Assembly (NCBI RefSeq): GCF_022809715.1
Contig: NZ_CP094460.1
Coordinates: 1,860,001-1,924,000 of the forward strand
From: Burkholderia pyrrocinia
GTDB lineage: Bacteria; Pseudomonadota; Gammaproteobacteria; Burkholderiales; Burkholderiaceae
Direction: 5' to 3'
DNA length: 64,000 nucleotides
Shown here: positions 1 through 8,281 of the stretch, piece by piece
Layout of the letters: the number at the start of each line of letters is the position of its first letter
Position numbering within the stretch: position 1 is the stretch's first letter
Translations under genes and position numbers: made by a program
Notes under the pieces: model-generated
The model's database searches: none
Told to the model about the DNA's origin: nothing
Seen by the model: only the letters and a program-made list of their open reading frames with translations

Positions 1-835
1 GGGGCAACAAGGCGGTGCCGTGGTCCGCTCGCTGAGAGCGGATGGCCAGTGGCACATTCGCGCGCTTTCCAGAAATCCTGACTCCGACGTGGCGCTGCAA
101 TTGGCCGCGGACGGCATCGAGATCGCCGCGGCCGACATGGACGACCCCGCCTCTTTGCGGACCGCCTTTGTCGGCGCCCATGGCGTTTTTTCAGTTCAAG
201 GCTCGGAGCAAGGTGCGGAGGTCGAGACTCGCCGGGGTATAGCCGTGGCGGATGCCGCGCTCGCGGCAGGGGTCGAGCACTTCATCTATGCGTCGGTGGG
301 AGGCGCCGATCGGCGCTCGGGCGTCGCGCATTTTGAAAGCAAGTGGCTGGTCGAGGAGCACATTCGCAGCATTGGCCTGCCAGCCAGCATCGTCCGTCCC
401 GTGTTCTTCATGGACAACTTCAGTAAGCCCGTGCTACGAGCCGCGCTGTTGGCACTGTTGCGCAGCTATGTGCCCGCGACGAAGCCGCTCCAGATGATCG
501 CAACGGTCGACATTGGTAATTGGGTTGCGCAGGCCTTCGCCCAACCAGGCAAGTTTCTCGGCAAGTCCGAAGAAATCGCCGGCGCGGAGTTGACTCGTGC
601 GCAGATCGTCACGGCCTTCAGGCAGCACGGCTGGTCGGCCGGGCTGCCGTTCCCGCTGCCCAGGTTGCTGTTACGTCCATTGCCCTCTGACGTTCGCAGA
701 ATGTTCGAGTGGTTCGGGGTGGCCGGCTACCGCGCCGATATCCCGGCGCTGCTGGCGCGCCAGCCGGATGTGCGTACTTTTGACAAGTGGCTCGTTGGAC
801 AACGCGATACATCGTCGAACACCAAGCCAATCTAG
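1..835 (+). CDS. NmrA-like NAD(P)-binding protein, 5' end cut by the window
   Basis: The reading frame is open from the first bases and begins inside the glycine-rich dinucleotide loop (GQQGG followed by AVVRSL), so only about ten N-terminal residues are missing. The later GVEHFIYAS and VRPVFFMDN segments are typical of NmrA/HSCARG-type atypical short-chain dehydrogenases, which bind NAD(P) as redox sensors or reductases and often lack the SDR catalytic tyrosine. An internal GTG at position 20 would remove the nucleotide loop and is not the real start. Substrate and partners cannot be told from the sequence. The gene is followed by decayed DNA and no clear terminator. Confidence 0.85.
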   Translation, partial: GQQGGAVVRSLRADGQWHIRALSRNPDSDVALQLAADGIEIAAADMDDPASLRTAFVGAHGVFSVQGSEQGAEVETRRGIAVADAALAAGVEHFIYASVGGADRRSGVAHFESKWLVEEHIRSIGLPASIVRPVFFMDNFSKPVLRAALLALLRSYVPATKPLQMIATVDIGNWVAQAFAQPGKFLGKSEEIAGAELTRAQIVTAFRQHGWSAGLPFPLPRLLLRPLPSDVRRMFEWFGVAGYRADIPALLARQPDVRTFDKWLVGQRDTSSNTKPI

Positions 836-962
836 AACTCAGCAACCCGTCGCTCATCTTGCAGGATCGTCGTGATCGTCGAACCCGCGCAGGCGAACAC
901 CTGGGTCCTCGAATGAGGATCGCCAGATTCGCCGCTATAGGCAGGAGTCAGGCCGTTGACTG

Positions 963-1094
963 CATGGAACGGCCGTCACTGAAGACGATATCGGGAACAT
1001 GGCGTCGATCTCCGCATTCGTCGGCATGTCGAATCGCCTCGCGAACGTGACGAACATGCGGCCCAACGCGCAGTTGCACGCGCTGGGCCATTGA
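963..1094 (+). pseudogene. C-terminal remnant of an AhpD/carboxymuconolactone decarboxylase-family gene
   Basis: One frame reads VTEDDIGNMASISAF, then VGMSNRLANVTNMRPN, then a stop at 1092-1094. The SNRLAN...MRPN pattern is characteristic of the C-terminus of peroxidase-related CMD-family proteins. The frame is closed by a stop at 957-959. The usual stretch between the VTEDDI helix and the AF.G.SNR helix appears to be deleted, and the N-terminal part with the catalytic cysteines is absent. This is read as a decayed gene. The family call is from pattern memory. Confidence 0.5.
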
Positions 1095-1130
1095 GCGCAC
1101 GCCGGCGGCGGCCACACGAACGACGCTCGC

Positions 1131-2006
1131 TCACTTGCCGGCCTTCAACGCCTCCAGCCCCGCCGGCAGCTTCGCATCCGGAAACTGCGTGGACAGCGTC
1201 GCGTCGCGCCACCGCGCCGCCTCTTCCGCGCGCTGCGTTTCCGCCTGTTCGCACACGAACAGCGCATCGCCGCCGAGCAGCAGGCGCATCGGCACGTCAT
1301 CGCGACGCGACAGCTCGACGATCAGCTTCGCGATCCGCACCGGATCGCCGACCTCGTGGCCGCCATACGCGCCGAGCAACTCGAGAATCTTCCCGACCGA
1401 CGGCTGGTAGTCGGGCAGCAGACCGTCGACACTGCGCTTCGCCTGCGCGGCCCATTCGGTACGCATCCCGCCCGGCTCGAGCGTGCACACGCGCACACCG
1501 AACGGCGCGACTTCCTTCGACAGCACGTCGCTGAACCCGCCGACCGCCCACTTCGCCGCCTGGTACGCGGACAAACCGGCCGTCGACGTGCGCCCGCCGA
1601 CCGACGACACCTGGAAGATGTGCCCCGCGCGCTGCGCGCGCATCGTCGGCAGCACCGCGCGCGTCAGGTTGATCACGCCGAACAGGTTCGTTTCGATCTG
1701 GTCGCGGAAGTCGTCGGCGCCCATCTGTTCGAACGGCGCCGTATGGCCGTAGCCCGCGTTGTTCACCAGCACGTCGATGCGGCCGAACGCTTCGCGTGCC
1801 GCCGCGACGGCCCGCGCGGCCGCCGCTTCGTCGGTGACGTCGAGCGCCACCGGCAGCAGCCGGTCGCCATGACGCTCGGCCAGATCGGCCAGCCGCGCGG
1901 GATCGCGCGCACCGGCCACCAGCCGGTCGCCCGCCGCCAGCACGGCCTCCGAAATCGCTCGCCCCAGGCCGCGCGCGGCCCCTGTTACCAGCCAGACTTT
2001 CGACAT
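1131..2006 (-). CDS. SDR-family oxidoreductase
   Basis: A 291-residue classical short-chain dehydrogenase/reductase. The cofactor loop TGAARGLG is at residues 8-15, NNAG at about 82-85, catalytic Ser at 134/135, and the YxxxK pair at Tyr148/Lys152. It should catalyse NAD(P)-dependent oxidation or reduction of an unknown small alcohol or carbonyl in the cytoplasm. The start is well supported by a GAGGAG ribosome site. A TetR-family gene lies just upstream on the same strand. The promoter region carries an imperfect palindrome related to the one in front of that regulator, so the SDR is probably its target. Confidence 0.9.
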   Translation of the reverse strand: MSKVWLVTGAARGLGRAISEAVLAAGDRLVAGARDPARLADLAERHGDRLLPVALDVTDEAAAARAVAAAREAFGRIDVLVNNAGYGHTAPFEQMGADDFRDQIETNLFGVINLTRAVLPTMRAQRAGHIFQVSSVGGRTSTAGLSAYQAAKWAVGGFSDVLSKEVAPFGVRVCTLEPGGMRTEWAAQAKRSVDGLLPDYQPSVGKILELLGAYGGHEVGDPVRIAKLIVELSRRDDVPMRLLLGGDALFVCEQAETQRAEEAARWRDATLSTQFPDAKLPAGLEALKAGK

Positions 2007-2038
2007 TTTTCCACTCCTCGAAAAGATGAAACCATGAA

Positions 2039-2060
2039 AATGAATGATTACTCACTCATT
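2039..2060. promoter_or_regulatory. Operator-like palindrome upstream of the SDR gene
   Basis: A 22-bp imperfect palindrome of form AATGA-TGA-TA-TCA-TCATT, containing a TGAGTGAG half-site on the minus strand. It lies 33-54 bp upstream of the SDR start. It shares half-sites with the palindrome at 2788-2807 and fits a TetR-type operator. Confidence 0.5.
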
Positions 2061-2194
2061 AATATGGGCGATGCATCGATGATTCGTGCGATGCGTCGCC
2101 CTGCCTGAAACCGTCCCGCCTTCCGTCGTGCGGCGCACGCACCGCCTGTGCCGTCGCGACGGCCAACTCTTCCGTCACATCGTTCGTCTCACGC

Positions 2195-2773
2195 TCACAC
2201 CGCGTGCAGCACGGCCCACAACGCACGAAACCCGGCTTCGCGATACGCATCGGCCCGCGCCGGATCGCGCGCAACCGACTCCATCGCCGTTTCCGCGATC
2301 GACGTAAACAGCGCCGCGCAGAACGCGTGCGCTTCGTCGGCCGTCAGCCCGCGCGACGCGACGATCTGCTCCCGCAGCAGCGAGCGGATCGTGCCGAAGC
2401 CTTCGGCGCCGGCCGCGCGATGCGCGTCGTCGATACGCCCGCTCACGCCGAGCTGCTGCAGCGCGCGCCGCCCGTCCGGATTCGCGACACCCCACGATAC
2501 ATAGCCGTTCCACGCATGCCGCACGGCCTGCTCGGCCGGCGCGCCTTCCGGAAACCCGACCATCATCGCTTCGCGCATGTCGGCCTTCAGGCTCAGGTAC
2601 AGCGCGTTCAGCAACGCATCCTTGGTCTCGAAGTACGTGAACACCGTGCCTTCCGCCACGCCGGCGAGCCGCGCAATGCGCGCGGTCGTCGCGGTCGCGC
2701 CGTCCTCGGCAAGCGCGCGGGCGGCGGCGGCGAGGATGGCTTCGTGCTTGTCGGGACTGCGCGGTCGGGCCAC
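2195..2773 (-). CDS. TetR-family transcriptional regulator
   Basis: Has an N-terminal helix-turn-helix (AILAAAARAL, then VAEGTVFTYFETKDAL) and a variable C-terminal ligand domain, 192 residues from the chosen start. The GTG at 2773 was preferred to an ATG 30 bp upstream because an AAAGGAAT ribosome site sits at the right distance and because the upstream ATG would lie inside the palindromic operator. The regulator most likely represses itself and the downstream SDR through related TGAGTGAG half-sites. The inducer is unknown. Confidence 0.88.
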   Translation of the reverse strand: MARPRSPDKHEAILAAAARALAEDGATATTARIARLAGVAEGTVFTYFETKDALLNALYLSLKADMREAMMVGFPEGAPAEQAVRHAWNGYVSWGVANPDGRRALQQLGVSGRIDDAHRAAGAEGFGTIRSLLREQIVASRGLTADEAHAFCAALFTSIAETAMESVARDPARADAYREAGFRALWAVLHAV

Positions 2774-2787
2774 GTTCGATTCCTTTA

Positions 2788-2807
2788 ATGAGTGAGCGCT
2801 CAATCAT
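2788..2807. promoter_or_regulatory. TetR autoregulatory operator candidate
   Basis: A 20-bp palindrome (ATGAGTGAGC then GCTCAATCAT) with one mismatched pair, immediately upstream of the ribosome site of the TetR gene. TGAGTGAGCGCTCA-type sequences are classic TetR-family operators. Confidence 0.65.
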
Positions 2808-2975
2808 AATCAGGCCGCCCGACGGAACGCAAGCCCTGTTACATCTTGGGGGAACGCACACGCAATCCATCAAAACCGTGCACTATTATCGTTTTGCCGT
2901 ACCGGTGCCGGCACATCGGCGCCCGATGCCTTCGACGTTCGTTTCACGTTCCCCGTTTCAAACCGCGAACCACTC

Positions 2976-4451
2976 ATGACGAATCAGCCTACCCAGACCG
3001 CGGCCGACCGGCCCGTCGACATGATCATCTTCGGCGGCGGCGGCGACCTGGCCGCCCGCAAGCTGTTGCCCGCGCTGTACATGGCGCACCTGCACTGCAA
3101 CCTTCCGCCCGAAACGCGCATCATCGCCGTCGGCCGCCGCGACTGGGGCATCGACGGCTATCGCAAGTTCATGGACGAGCAGTCGCGACCGTTCATCGAC
3201 GAGAAGGCGTTCAACGCCGATGCATGGAGCCGTTTCCTCGACCTGTTCAAGTACGTGCTGATCGACGTGAACGCGCCGGACGACTACCTGCGGCTCGCCG
3301 AAGCGGCGCGCGGCGACGCGATCCGCGTGTTCTACCTGTCGACGTCGCCGGAGCTGTTCACGACGATCTGCGACAACCTGTCGGCCGCGCACCTCGTCGA
3401 CGCGCGCTCGCGCGTCGTCCTCGAAAAGCCGCTGGGCCACGATCTCGCATCCGCGAAGGCGATCAACGATGCGGTCGGCAAGCACTTCGAGGAATCGCAG
3501 ATCTATCGGATCGACCATTATCTCGGCAAGGAAACCGTGCAGAACCTGATGGTGCTGCGCTTCGGCAACCCGATCTTCGGGCCGCTGTGGCAGGCGCCAA
3601 ACATCCGCAGCGTGCAGATCACGGTCGCGGAAACGGTCGGCGTCGGCAGCCGCGCGGGCTTCTACGACCATACCGGCGCGTTGCGCGACATGGTGCAGAA
3701 CCACCTGCTGCAGCTGCTGTGCATCGTCGCAATGGAGCCGCCCGTGTCGCTCGACCCGGACGCGGTGCGCGACGAAAAGCTGAAGGTGCTGCGCTCGCTG
3801 CGGCCGATGACGTTGTCGGACGTCGCGCGCGAAACGGTGCGCGGCCAGTACACGGCCGGCGCGGTCGACGGCCAGCCGGTCAAGGGCTATCTCGAGGAAG
3901 ACAACGTGCCGGCGGACAGCCGCGCGGAAACCTTCGTCGCGCTGCGCGCGCACATCAACAACTGGCGCTGGGCGAACGTGCCGTTCTTCCTGCGCACGGG
4001 CAAGCGGCTGCAGCGCCGCCAGTCGGAAATCGTGATCGAGTTCGCGGACATGCCGTTCTCGATCATCCCGACCGGCCCGCGCCATTACGGCAACCGCCTC
4101 GTGATCCAGCTTCAGCCGGAAGAGTCGATCCAGTTGCAGATGCTCGCGAAGGAACCGGGCAGCGGCATGAACATGGTGCCCGTGAGCCTGAACCTCGACC
4201 TGCAGCAGGCGATTCCGGAACGGCGCGCGGAAGCGTACGAACGGCTGCTGATCGACGTGATCCGCGGCCGCCTCACGCACTTCATGCGCCGCGACGAGCT
4301 CGAAGCCGCATGGTCGTGGGTGGAGCCGATCCTCGACGGCTGGAAGCAGCTCGGCGACCGGCCGCGCCTGTACACGTCGGGCACGTTCGGGCCCGCGGCC
4401 TCGTCGGCGCTGCTCGCGCGCGACGGCATGTCCTGGTCCGAAGAGGCGTAA
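2976..4451 (+). CDS. zwf: Glucose-6-phosphate 1-dehydrogenase
   Basis: Oxidises glucose-6-phosphate to 6-phosphogluconolactone with NAD(P)+, feeding the pentose phosphate and Entner-Doudoroff routes. The 491-residue length is normal for the bacterial enzyme. The N-terminal nucleotide fold (IIFGGGGDLAARKLLPALY) is a glycine-rich variant of the usual GASGDLA. EKP lies at 150-152, and the signature RIDHYLGKE at 178-186 includes the catalytic histidine 181. No strong ribosome site is visible before the ATG, but homology begins near it. The gene stands alone, convergent with a LysR gene. It is not in a pgl/edd operon here, so it may be one of several paralogues. Confidence 0.96.
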   Translation: MTNQPTQTAADRPVDMIIFGGGGDLAARKLLPALYMAHLHCNLPPETRIIAVGRRDWGIDGYRKFMDEQSRPFIDEKAFNADAWSRFLDLFKYVLIDVNAPDDYLRLAEAARGDAIRVFYLSTSPELFTTICDNLSAAHLVDARSRVVLEKPLGHDLASAKAINDAVGKHFEESQIYRIDHYLGKETVQNLMVLRFGNPIFGPLWQAPNIRSVQITVAETVGVGSRAGFYDHTGALRDMVQNHLLQLLCIVAMEPPVSLDPDAVRDEKLKVLRSLRPMTLSDVARETVRGQYTAGAVDGQPVKGYLEEDNVPADSRAETFVALRAHINNWRWANVPFFLRTGKRLQRRQSEIVIEFADMPFSIIPTGPRHYGNRLVIQLQPEESIQLQMLAKEPGSGMNMVPVSLNLDLQQAIPERRAEAYERLLIDVIRGRLTHFMRRDELEAAWSWVEPILDGWKQLGDRPRLYTSGTFGPAASSALLARDGMSWSEEA

Positions 4452-4463
4452 CCGCAACACGAC

Positions 4464-4486
4464 GGCGTGCCGCCGCGCGGCACGCC
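4464..4486. terminator. Stem-loop between convergent zwf and lysR genes
   Basis: A perfect 10-bp inverted repeat (GGCGTGCCGC, 3-nt loop, GCGGCACGCC) 13 bp after zwf. There is no U-run, so terminator function is inferred only from its place between convergent genes. A second weaker stem, GGGGCG...CGCCCC, follows at about 4496-4518. Confidence 0.4.
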
Positions 4487-4550
4487 TGGCCAATCGGGGC
4501 GTATGCCCGCCCCGTCTTTCCCTTCTTCCCCCGCAAGCCGCCCGCCGCCG

Positions 4551-5495
4551 CTAGCGCGGCTCCAGCCACGCGGCCTTGCGCCGGGCCGGCGCATCGCTGC
4601 CGCTGCTGCCGCCGCCCAGCACCTCGATCATGTAATCGACGAACGACGCGATCCGCGACGAAATCGCGGTATTGCGGTAGTACACCGCATGGATCGGCTG
4701 CTCGACGTCAAGCGTCTGGCGCGCGAGCACCTGCACGAGCCGCCCCGCTTCGCGATCCTGCGCGGTCATGAAATCCGACAGGCAGACGATTCCCGCGCCG
4801 TCCAGCGCGAGCTGCCGCAGCGTCTCGCCGCTCGACGACCAGATGCCCGGCTCGATGCGGCACGGCTCGCCGTCGGTGCCGAGGATCGGCCACACGTTCA
4901 GCGATTCGGGCTGCGTGAAGCCGAGCAGCGTGTGCTTGCCGAGATCCTCGACCTTGCGCGGCTGGCCGTGCGCTTCGACATACGCGGGGCTCGCGAGGAT
5001 GCGCAGCCGGCTGTTGCCGATGCGCCGGCTGTGCAGCGTCGAATCCTTCAACCGGCCGATCCGGATCGCGACGTCGGTGCGCCGCTCCAGTAGGTCGATG
5101 ATCCCTTCGTTGCTGTTCAGCTCCAGCTCGACCTTCGGGAAGCGTTCGCGGTAGCCGCGCACGAGCGGCACGATCACGTGCAGCATGAACGGCGTCGCGG
5201 CATCGACGCGCAGGCGCCCCGACGGCATCTCGCGCCGCGCGAGCATCTGCTCTTCCGCGTTCTCGACCGATTCGATGATCGCGCGCGCGTCCTGCAGGAA
5301 TGCGCGCCCTTCCTCGGTCAGCTCGAGCCGGCGCGTGGTCCGGCGCAGCAGCGTGGTCTTCAGCTTCTCCTCGAGCCGTGCGAGCGTGCGGCTCGCTGCC
5401 GATACGGTGAGGTCGAGCTGCTGGGCGGCAGCGGTGATCGAACCGGTGTCGACCACGGCGGCAAAGGCCTGGAGTTCGTCGAGCGTGACTTTCAT
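4551..5495 (-). CDS. LysR-family transcriptional regulator
   Basis: 314 residues with an N-terminal winged helix (LQAFAAVVDTGSITAAAQQL, SRTLARLEEKL) and a LysR substrate-binding domain. It is divergent from the MFS/oxidoreductase cluster starting at 5597, a classic LysR-target arrangement. The 101-bp intergenic region contains CTGAAATCAAAA, related to a perfect palindrome before the aldo/keto reductase at 8282. It therefore probably controls the neighbouring cluster in response to an unknown electrophile or drug-like compound. Confidence 0.92.
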   Translation of the reverse strand: MKVTLDELQAFAAVVDTGSITAAAQQLDLTVSAASRTLARLEEKLKTTLLRRTTRRLELTEEGRAFLQDARAIIESVENAEEQMLARREMPSGRLRVDAATPFMLHVIVPLVRGYRERFPKVELELNSNEGIIDLLERRTDVAIRIGRLKDSTLHSRRIGNSRLRILASPAYVEAHGQPRKVEDLGKHTLLGFTQPESLNVWPILGTDGEPCRIEPGIWSSSGETLRQLALDGAGIVCLSDFMTAQDREAGRLVQVLARQTLDVEQPIHAVYYRNTAISSRIASFVDYMIEVLGGGSSGSDAPARRKAAWLEPR

Positions 5496-5501
5496 TGTTG
5501 A

Positions 5502-5514
5502 TCTGAAATCAAAA
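5502..5514. promoter_or_regulatory. Candidate LysR binding site
   Basis: Contains CTGAAATCAAAA in the divergent lysR/MFS promoter region. It shares the TGAA-TCAAA core with the palindrome at 8172-8185. Proposed as the LysR recognition site from position and similarity only. Confidence 0.35.
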
Positions 5515-5596
5515 CAATTTGGTTTATAGACCAGTTTTTCCGCAAAAGTAAAGGCGGCACACTGCGATCCATCCTTACTGGAACCAGGATCCCATC

Positions 5597-6799
5597 ATGC
5601 CACTCGCCCTGCTAGCGCTGACCATCAGCGCGTTTGCCATCGGCACCACCGAATTCGTGATCGTCGGGCTGATCCCGACGATCGGCGCCGACCTCGGCGT
5701 CAGCCTGCCGTCGGCCGGGCTGCTCGTCAGCCTGTACGCGCTGAGCGTCGCCATCGGCGCGCCGCTCCTGACCGCGCTCACCGGCCGCGTGCCGCGCAAG
5801 ACGCTGCTCGCCGCGCTGATGGCGCTGTTCACCGTCGGCAACCTCGTCGCATGGCAGGCGCCCGGCTACGAATCGCTGATCGTTGCGCGCATCCTCACCG
5901 GCCTCGCGCACGGCGTGTTCTTCTCGGTCGGCTCGATCATCGCGACCACGCTCGTGCCGAAGGACAAGGCGGCCAGCGCGATCGCGACGATGTTCAGCGG
6001 GATGACCGTCGCGTTCGTCGCCGGCATTCCGCTCGGCACCTTCATCGGTCAGCATTTCGGCTGGCGCGCGACGTTCCTGATCGTCGCGCTGTTCGGCCTC
6101 GTCGCGTTCCTTGGCGCGGTCGCATTCGTGCCGCGCGCCCTGCCGCAAACGCCGCCGGCGCCGCTCGCCCGCCAGCTGCGCGTGCTCACGCAGCCGCGCC
6201 TGCTGCTCGTCTTTGCGATGACGGCCGTCGGCTACGGCGGCTCGCTGATCGCGTTCACGTACATGGCGCCGCTGCTCGAACAGATCGCCGGCTTCACGCC
6301 GTCGCAGGTCAGCCTCGTGCTCGTCGGCTACGGCGTGTCGGTCGCGTTCGGCAACGTCTGGGGCGGCAAGCTCGCGGACGCCGTCGGCCCCGTGAAGGCG
6401 CTCAAGCGGATCTTCCTGCTGCTCGCGATCGTGCTGCTCGCGCTGACCTTCACGATCCACGTCAAATGGCTCGCGGTGCTGACGATGCTCGCGTGGGGCG
6501 CGGTCGCGTTCGGCAACGTGCCGGGGCTGCAGGTGTACGTCGTCAAGCAGGCGCGCCACTTCGCGCCGGACGCCACCGACGTCGCATCGGGCTTCAACAT
6601 CGCCGCGTTCAATCTCGGCGTCGCCGGCGGCTCGTCGCTCGGCGGCCTGATCGTCGCGAACGTCGGCCTCGGCCACACGCCGTGGATCGCCGCGGTCGTC
6701 ACGCTCGGCGCGTTCGCGCTCACCGCGTTGAGCGGCCGTCTCGACCGCCACCAAGGGCTGCCGGCACGCACGGCAGAACCCGTCGAACTCGCCCATTGA
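5597..6799 (+). CDS. MFS transporter, DHA1 (AraJ/SotB/YdhP-like)
   Basis: A 400-residue inner-membrane protein with about 12 hydrophobic segments. The N-terminus (LTISAFAIGTTEFVIVGL) is typical of the AraJ/SotB efflux group, and motif A-like GRVPRKTLL follows at about residues 64-72. It probably exports a small toxic compound or sugar derivative using the proton gradient. It starts with a ribosome site (CCAGGAT) and is first in a co-directional run with redox enzymes. Export next to detoxifying reductases suggests a stress-response role. Confidence 0.9.
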   Translation: MPLALLALTISAFAIGTTEFVIVGLIPTIGADLGVSLPSAGLLVSLYALSVAIGAPLLTALTGRVPRKTLLAALMALFTVGNLVAWQAPGYESLIVARILTGLAHGVFFSVGSIIATTLVPKDKAASAIATMFSGMTVAFVAGIPLGTFIGQHFGWRATFLIVALFGLVAFLGAVAFVPRALPQTPPAPLARQLRVLTQPRLLLVFAMTAVGYGGSLIAFTYMAPLLEQIAGFTPSQVSLVLVGYGVSVAFGNVWGGKLADAVGPVKALKRIFLLLAIVLLALTFTIHVKWLAVLTMLAWGAVAFGNVPGLQVYVVKQARHFAPDATDVASGFNIAAFNLGVAGGSSLGGLIVANVGLGHTPWIAAVVTLGAFALTALSGRLDRHQGLPARTAEPVELAH

Positions 6800-6831
6800 A
6801 CGTCACACCCTTTTTGCAGGAGCTGATCAGC

Positions 6832-7155
6832 ATGAACGCATCGACCCAGCGTCCGCCGTTCGCCGGCAAGACATTCGAAGTCCGTTACGACGGCCTCGCC
6901 GCGCTCAACGCGTATGACGAGGACGGCCGCCGCATGCGCTACGAGATCACCGAAGGCGCATACGCCGGCGCGAAGGGCGAAGTCGCCTGCACGTGGCAGC
7001 ACATCGCCGGCGAAACCTACGCGATCTCGTGGCAGGAAGCCGACCGCGCGACGGTCGTGCACATCGACGATTTCGCCGCCGGCACGTCGCGCTCGTTCTT
7101 CACCGCGTCGTCGCTCGATTTCTACCGGCTCGAAGGCAGCCTGCGCGCGGTCTGA
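6832..7155 (+). CDS. MoaF-like small protein
   Basis: 107 residues, start chosen at the ATG after AGGAGCTG. The pattern (MRYEITEGAYAG, then YAISWQEADRATVVHIDDF and a short hydrophobic finish) resembles the lipocalin-like MoaF domain family, which includes proteins of uncertain function annotated near monoamine and molybdenum loci. It lies 32 bp after the MFS gene and 13 bp before the luciferase-like gene, so it is almost certainly co-transcribed. Function unknown; it may bind a small ligand used by its neighbours. Confidence 0.7.
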   Translation: MNASTQRPPFAGKTFEVRYDGLAALNAYDEDGRRMRYEITEGAYAGAKGEVACTWQHIAGETYAISWQEADRATVVHIDDFAAGTSRSFFTASSLDFYRLEGSLRAV

Positions 7156-7168
7156 ACGGAGCCCGACC

Positions 7169-8131
7169 ATGTCCACTTCACTCGACAAACTCGCCGACGG
7201 CGGCTTCAGCGTCGGCATCGAACTGCCGCTCGACAACGACTGGTCGCCGGCCGGCGACGCGAAGCGCCAACACGACGGCCGCCGCCCCGGCGTGCCGGAC
7301 CTCGCCATCCACGCGGAGCTCGCGCAACTGGCCGACACGCTCGGCTTCCGCGCGCTCTGGGTGCGCGACGTGCCGGTGTACGACCCGTCGTTCGGCGACG
7401 CCGCGCAGGTGTTCGAAACGTTCTCGTATCTCGGCTACCTCGCCGGCATCACGCGCGACATCCTGCTCGGCACGGCGGCCGTCGTGCTGCCGCTGCGCGA
7501 ACCGCTGCTGACGCTGAAATCGGCCGCGACGATCCAGGAACTGAGTGGCGGCCGCCTGCTGCTCGGCGTCGCGAGCGGCGACCGGCCGGTCGAATATCCG
7601 CTGTTCGGCCGCGACTTCGCATCGCGCGGCGCGAATTTCCGCGACCAGATCGCACTGCTGCGCGACGGCGCGCGCGGGCATCTGCCGCCCGGCCTCGACG
7701 TGCTGCCGGCCGCCCGTTCGCCGGTGCCGCTGCTCGTCGCGGGTCTCGCACAGCAGACGCCCGCGTGGATCGGCGAGCACATGGACGGCTGCCTCGCGTA
7801 TCCGGGCACGCCGGCCGACCACGCGCAGCGCGCCGCGAACTGGCGCGCCGTGGCAGGCGACAAGCCGTACGTGAGCTTCATCCACCTCGACCTCGCGGAA
7901 GACCCGCACGAACCGCTGCAGCGGCACCGCTTCGGCGCCCGCGCGGGACGCATCGCACTGACCGAAGAACTCGCGGCGATGCGCGACGCCGGCGTGCGGC
8001 ACATCGGCCTGCATTTCCGCCGCAACCGCCGTCCGCTCGACGAGACGATGGCCGAGATCGCAGCGGAGGTGCTGCCGGCGTTCCATGCGAATGCGAACAC
8101 GAGCGCGAGCGCGCAAACACGCGTCGCATAA
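7169..8131 (+). CDS. Luciferase-like (LLM) class flavin-dependent oxidoreductase
   Basis: 320 residues with the bacterial-luciferase TIM-barrel hallmarks: LGFRALWVRDVP near residue 51, ILLGTAAVVLPLREPL near 100, and SGGRLLLGVASGD near 128. It should use reduced FMN or F420-type cofactor chemistry on an unknown substrate. The short family with a VPDLAIHAELAQLADTLG start resembles the BA3436-type luciferase subfamily. ATG at 7169 is chosen after a GGAGCC ribosome site, 13 bp from the MoaF-like gene. The last dozen residues (NANTSASAQ) are low-complexity. Confidence 0.88.
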   Translation: MSTSLDKLADGGFSVGIELPLDNDWSPAGDAKRQHDGRRPGVPDLAIHAELAQLADTLGFRALWVRDVPVYDPSFGDAAQVFETFSYLGYLAGITRDILLGTAAVVLPLREPLLTLKSAATIQELSGGRLLLGVASGDRPVEYPLFGRDFASRGANFRDQIALLRDGARGHLPPGLDVLPAARSPVPLLVAGLAQQTPAWIGEHMDGCLAYPGTPADHAQRAANWRAVAGDKPYVSFIHLDLAEDPHEPLQRHRFGARAGRIALTEELAAMRDAGVRHIGLHFRRNRRPLDETMAEIAAEVLPAFHANANTSASAQTRVA

Positions 8132-8171
8132 GGCCGGCATCGGCCCGCAGCGGGCCCGGCTCTCAACCGAT

Positions 8172-8185
8172 ATTTGAATTCAAAT
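8172..8185. promoter_or_regulatory. Perfect 14-bp palindrome before the aldo/keto reductase
   Basis: ATTTGAATTCAAAT in the 150-bp gap between the luciferase-like gene and the aldo/keto reductase at 8282. It resembles the LysR-promoter site at 5503-5514 and suggests a second, co-regulated promoter inside the cluster. Confidence 0.4.
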
Positions 8186-8281
8186 CAAATATTTTTGACC
8201 TCTAAAGGCGTTTATCTCATCAGTCTCAAACGCCAGAATGACTCGCATACCGCAACCGTTCCCCTCTCCCTGGAGCACACG

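Noticed and set aside
2846..4771. 641-codon frame on the plus strand over zwf
   Set aside because: Out of frame with a textbook zwf gene and rich in Arg/Ala; a shadow.
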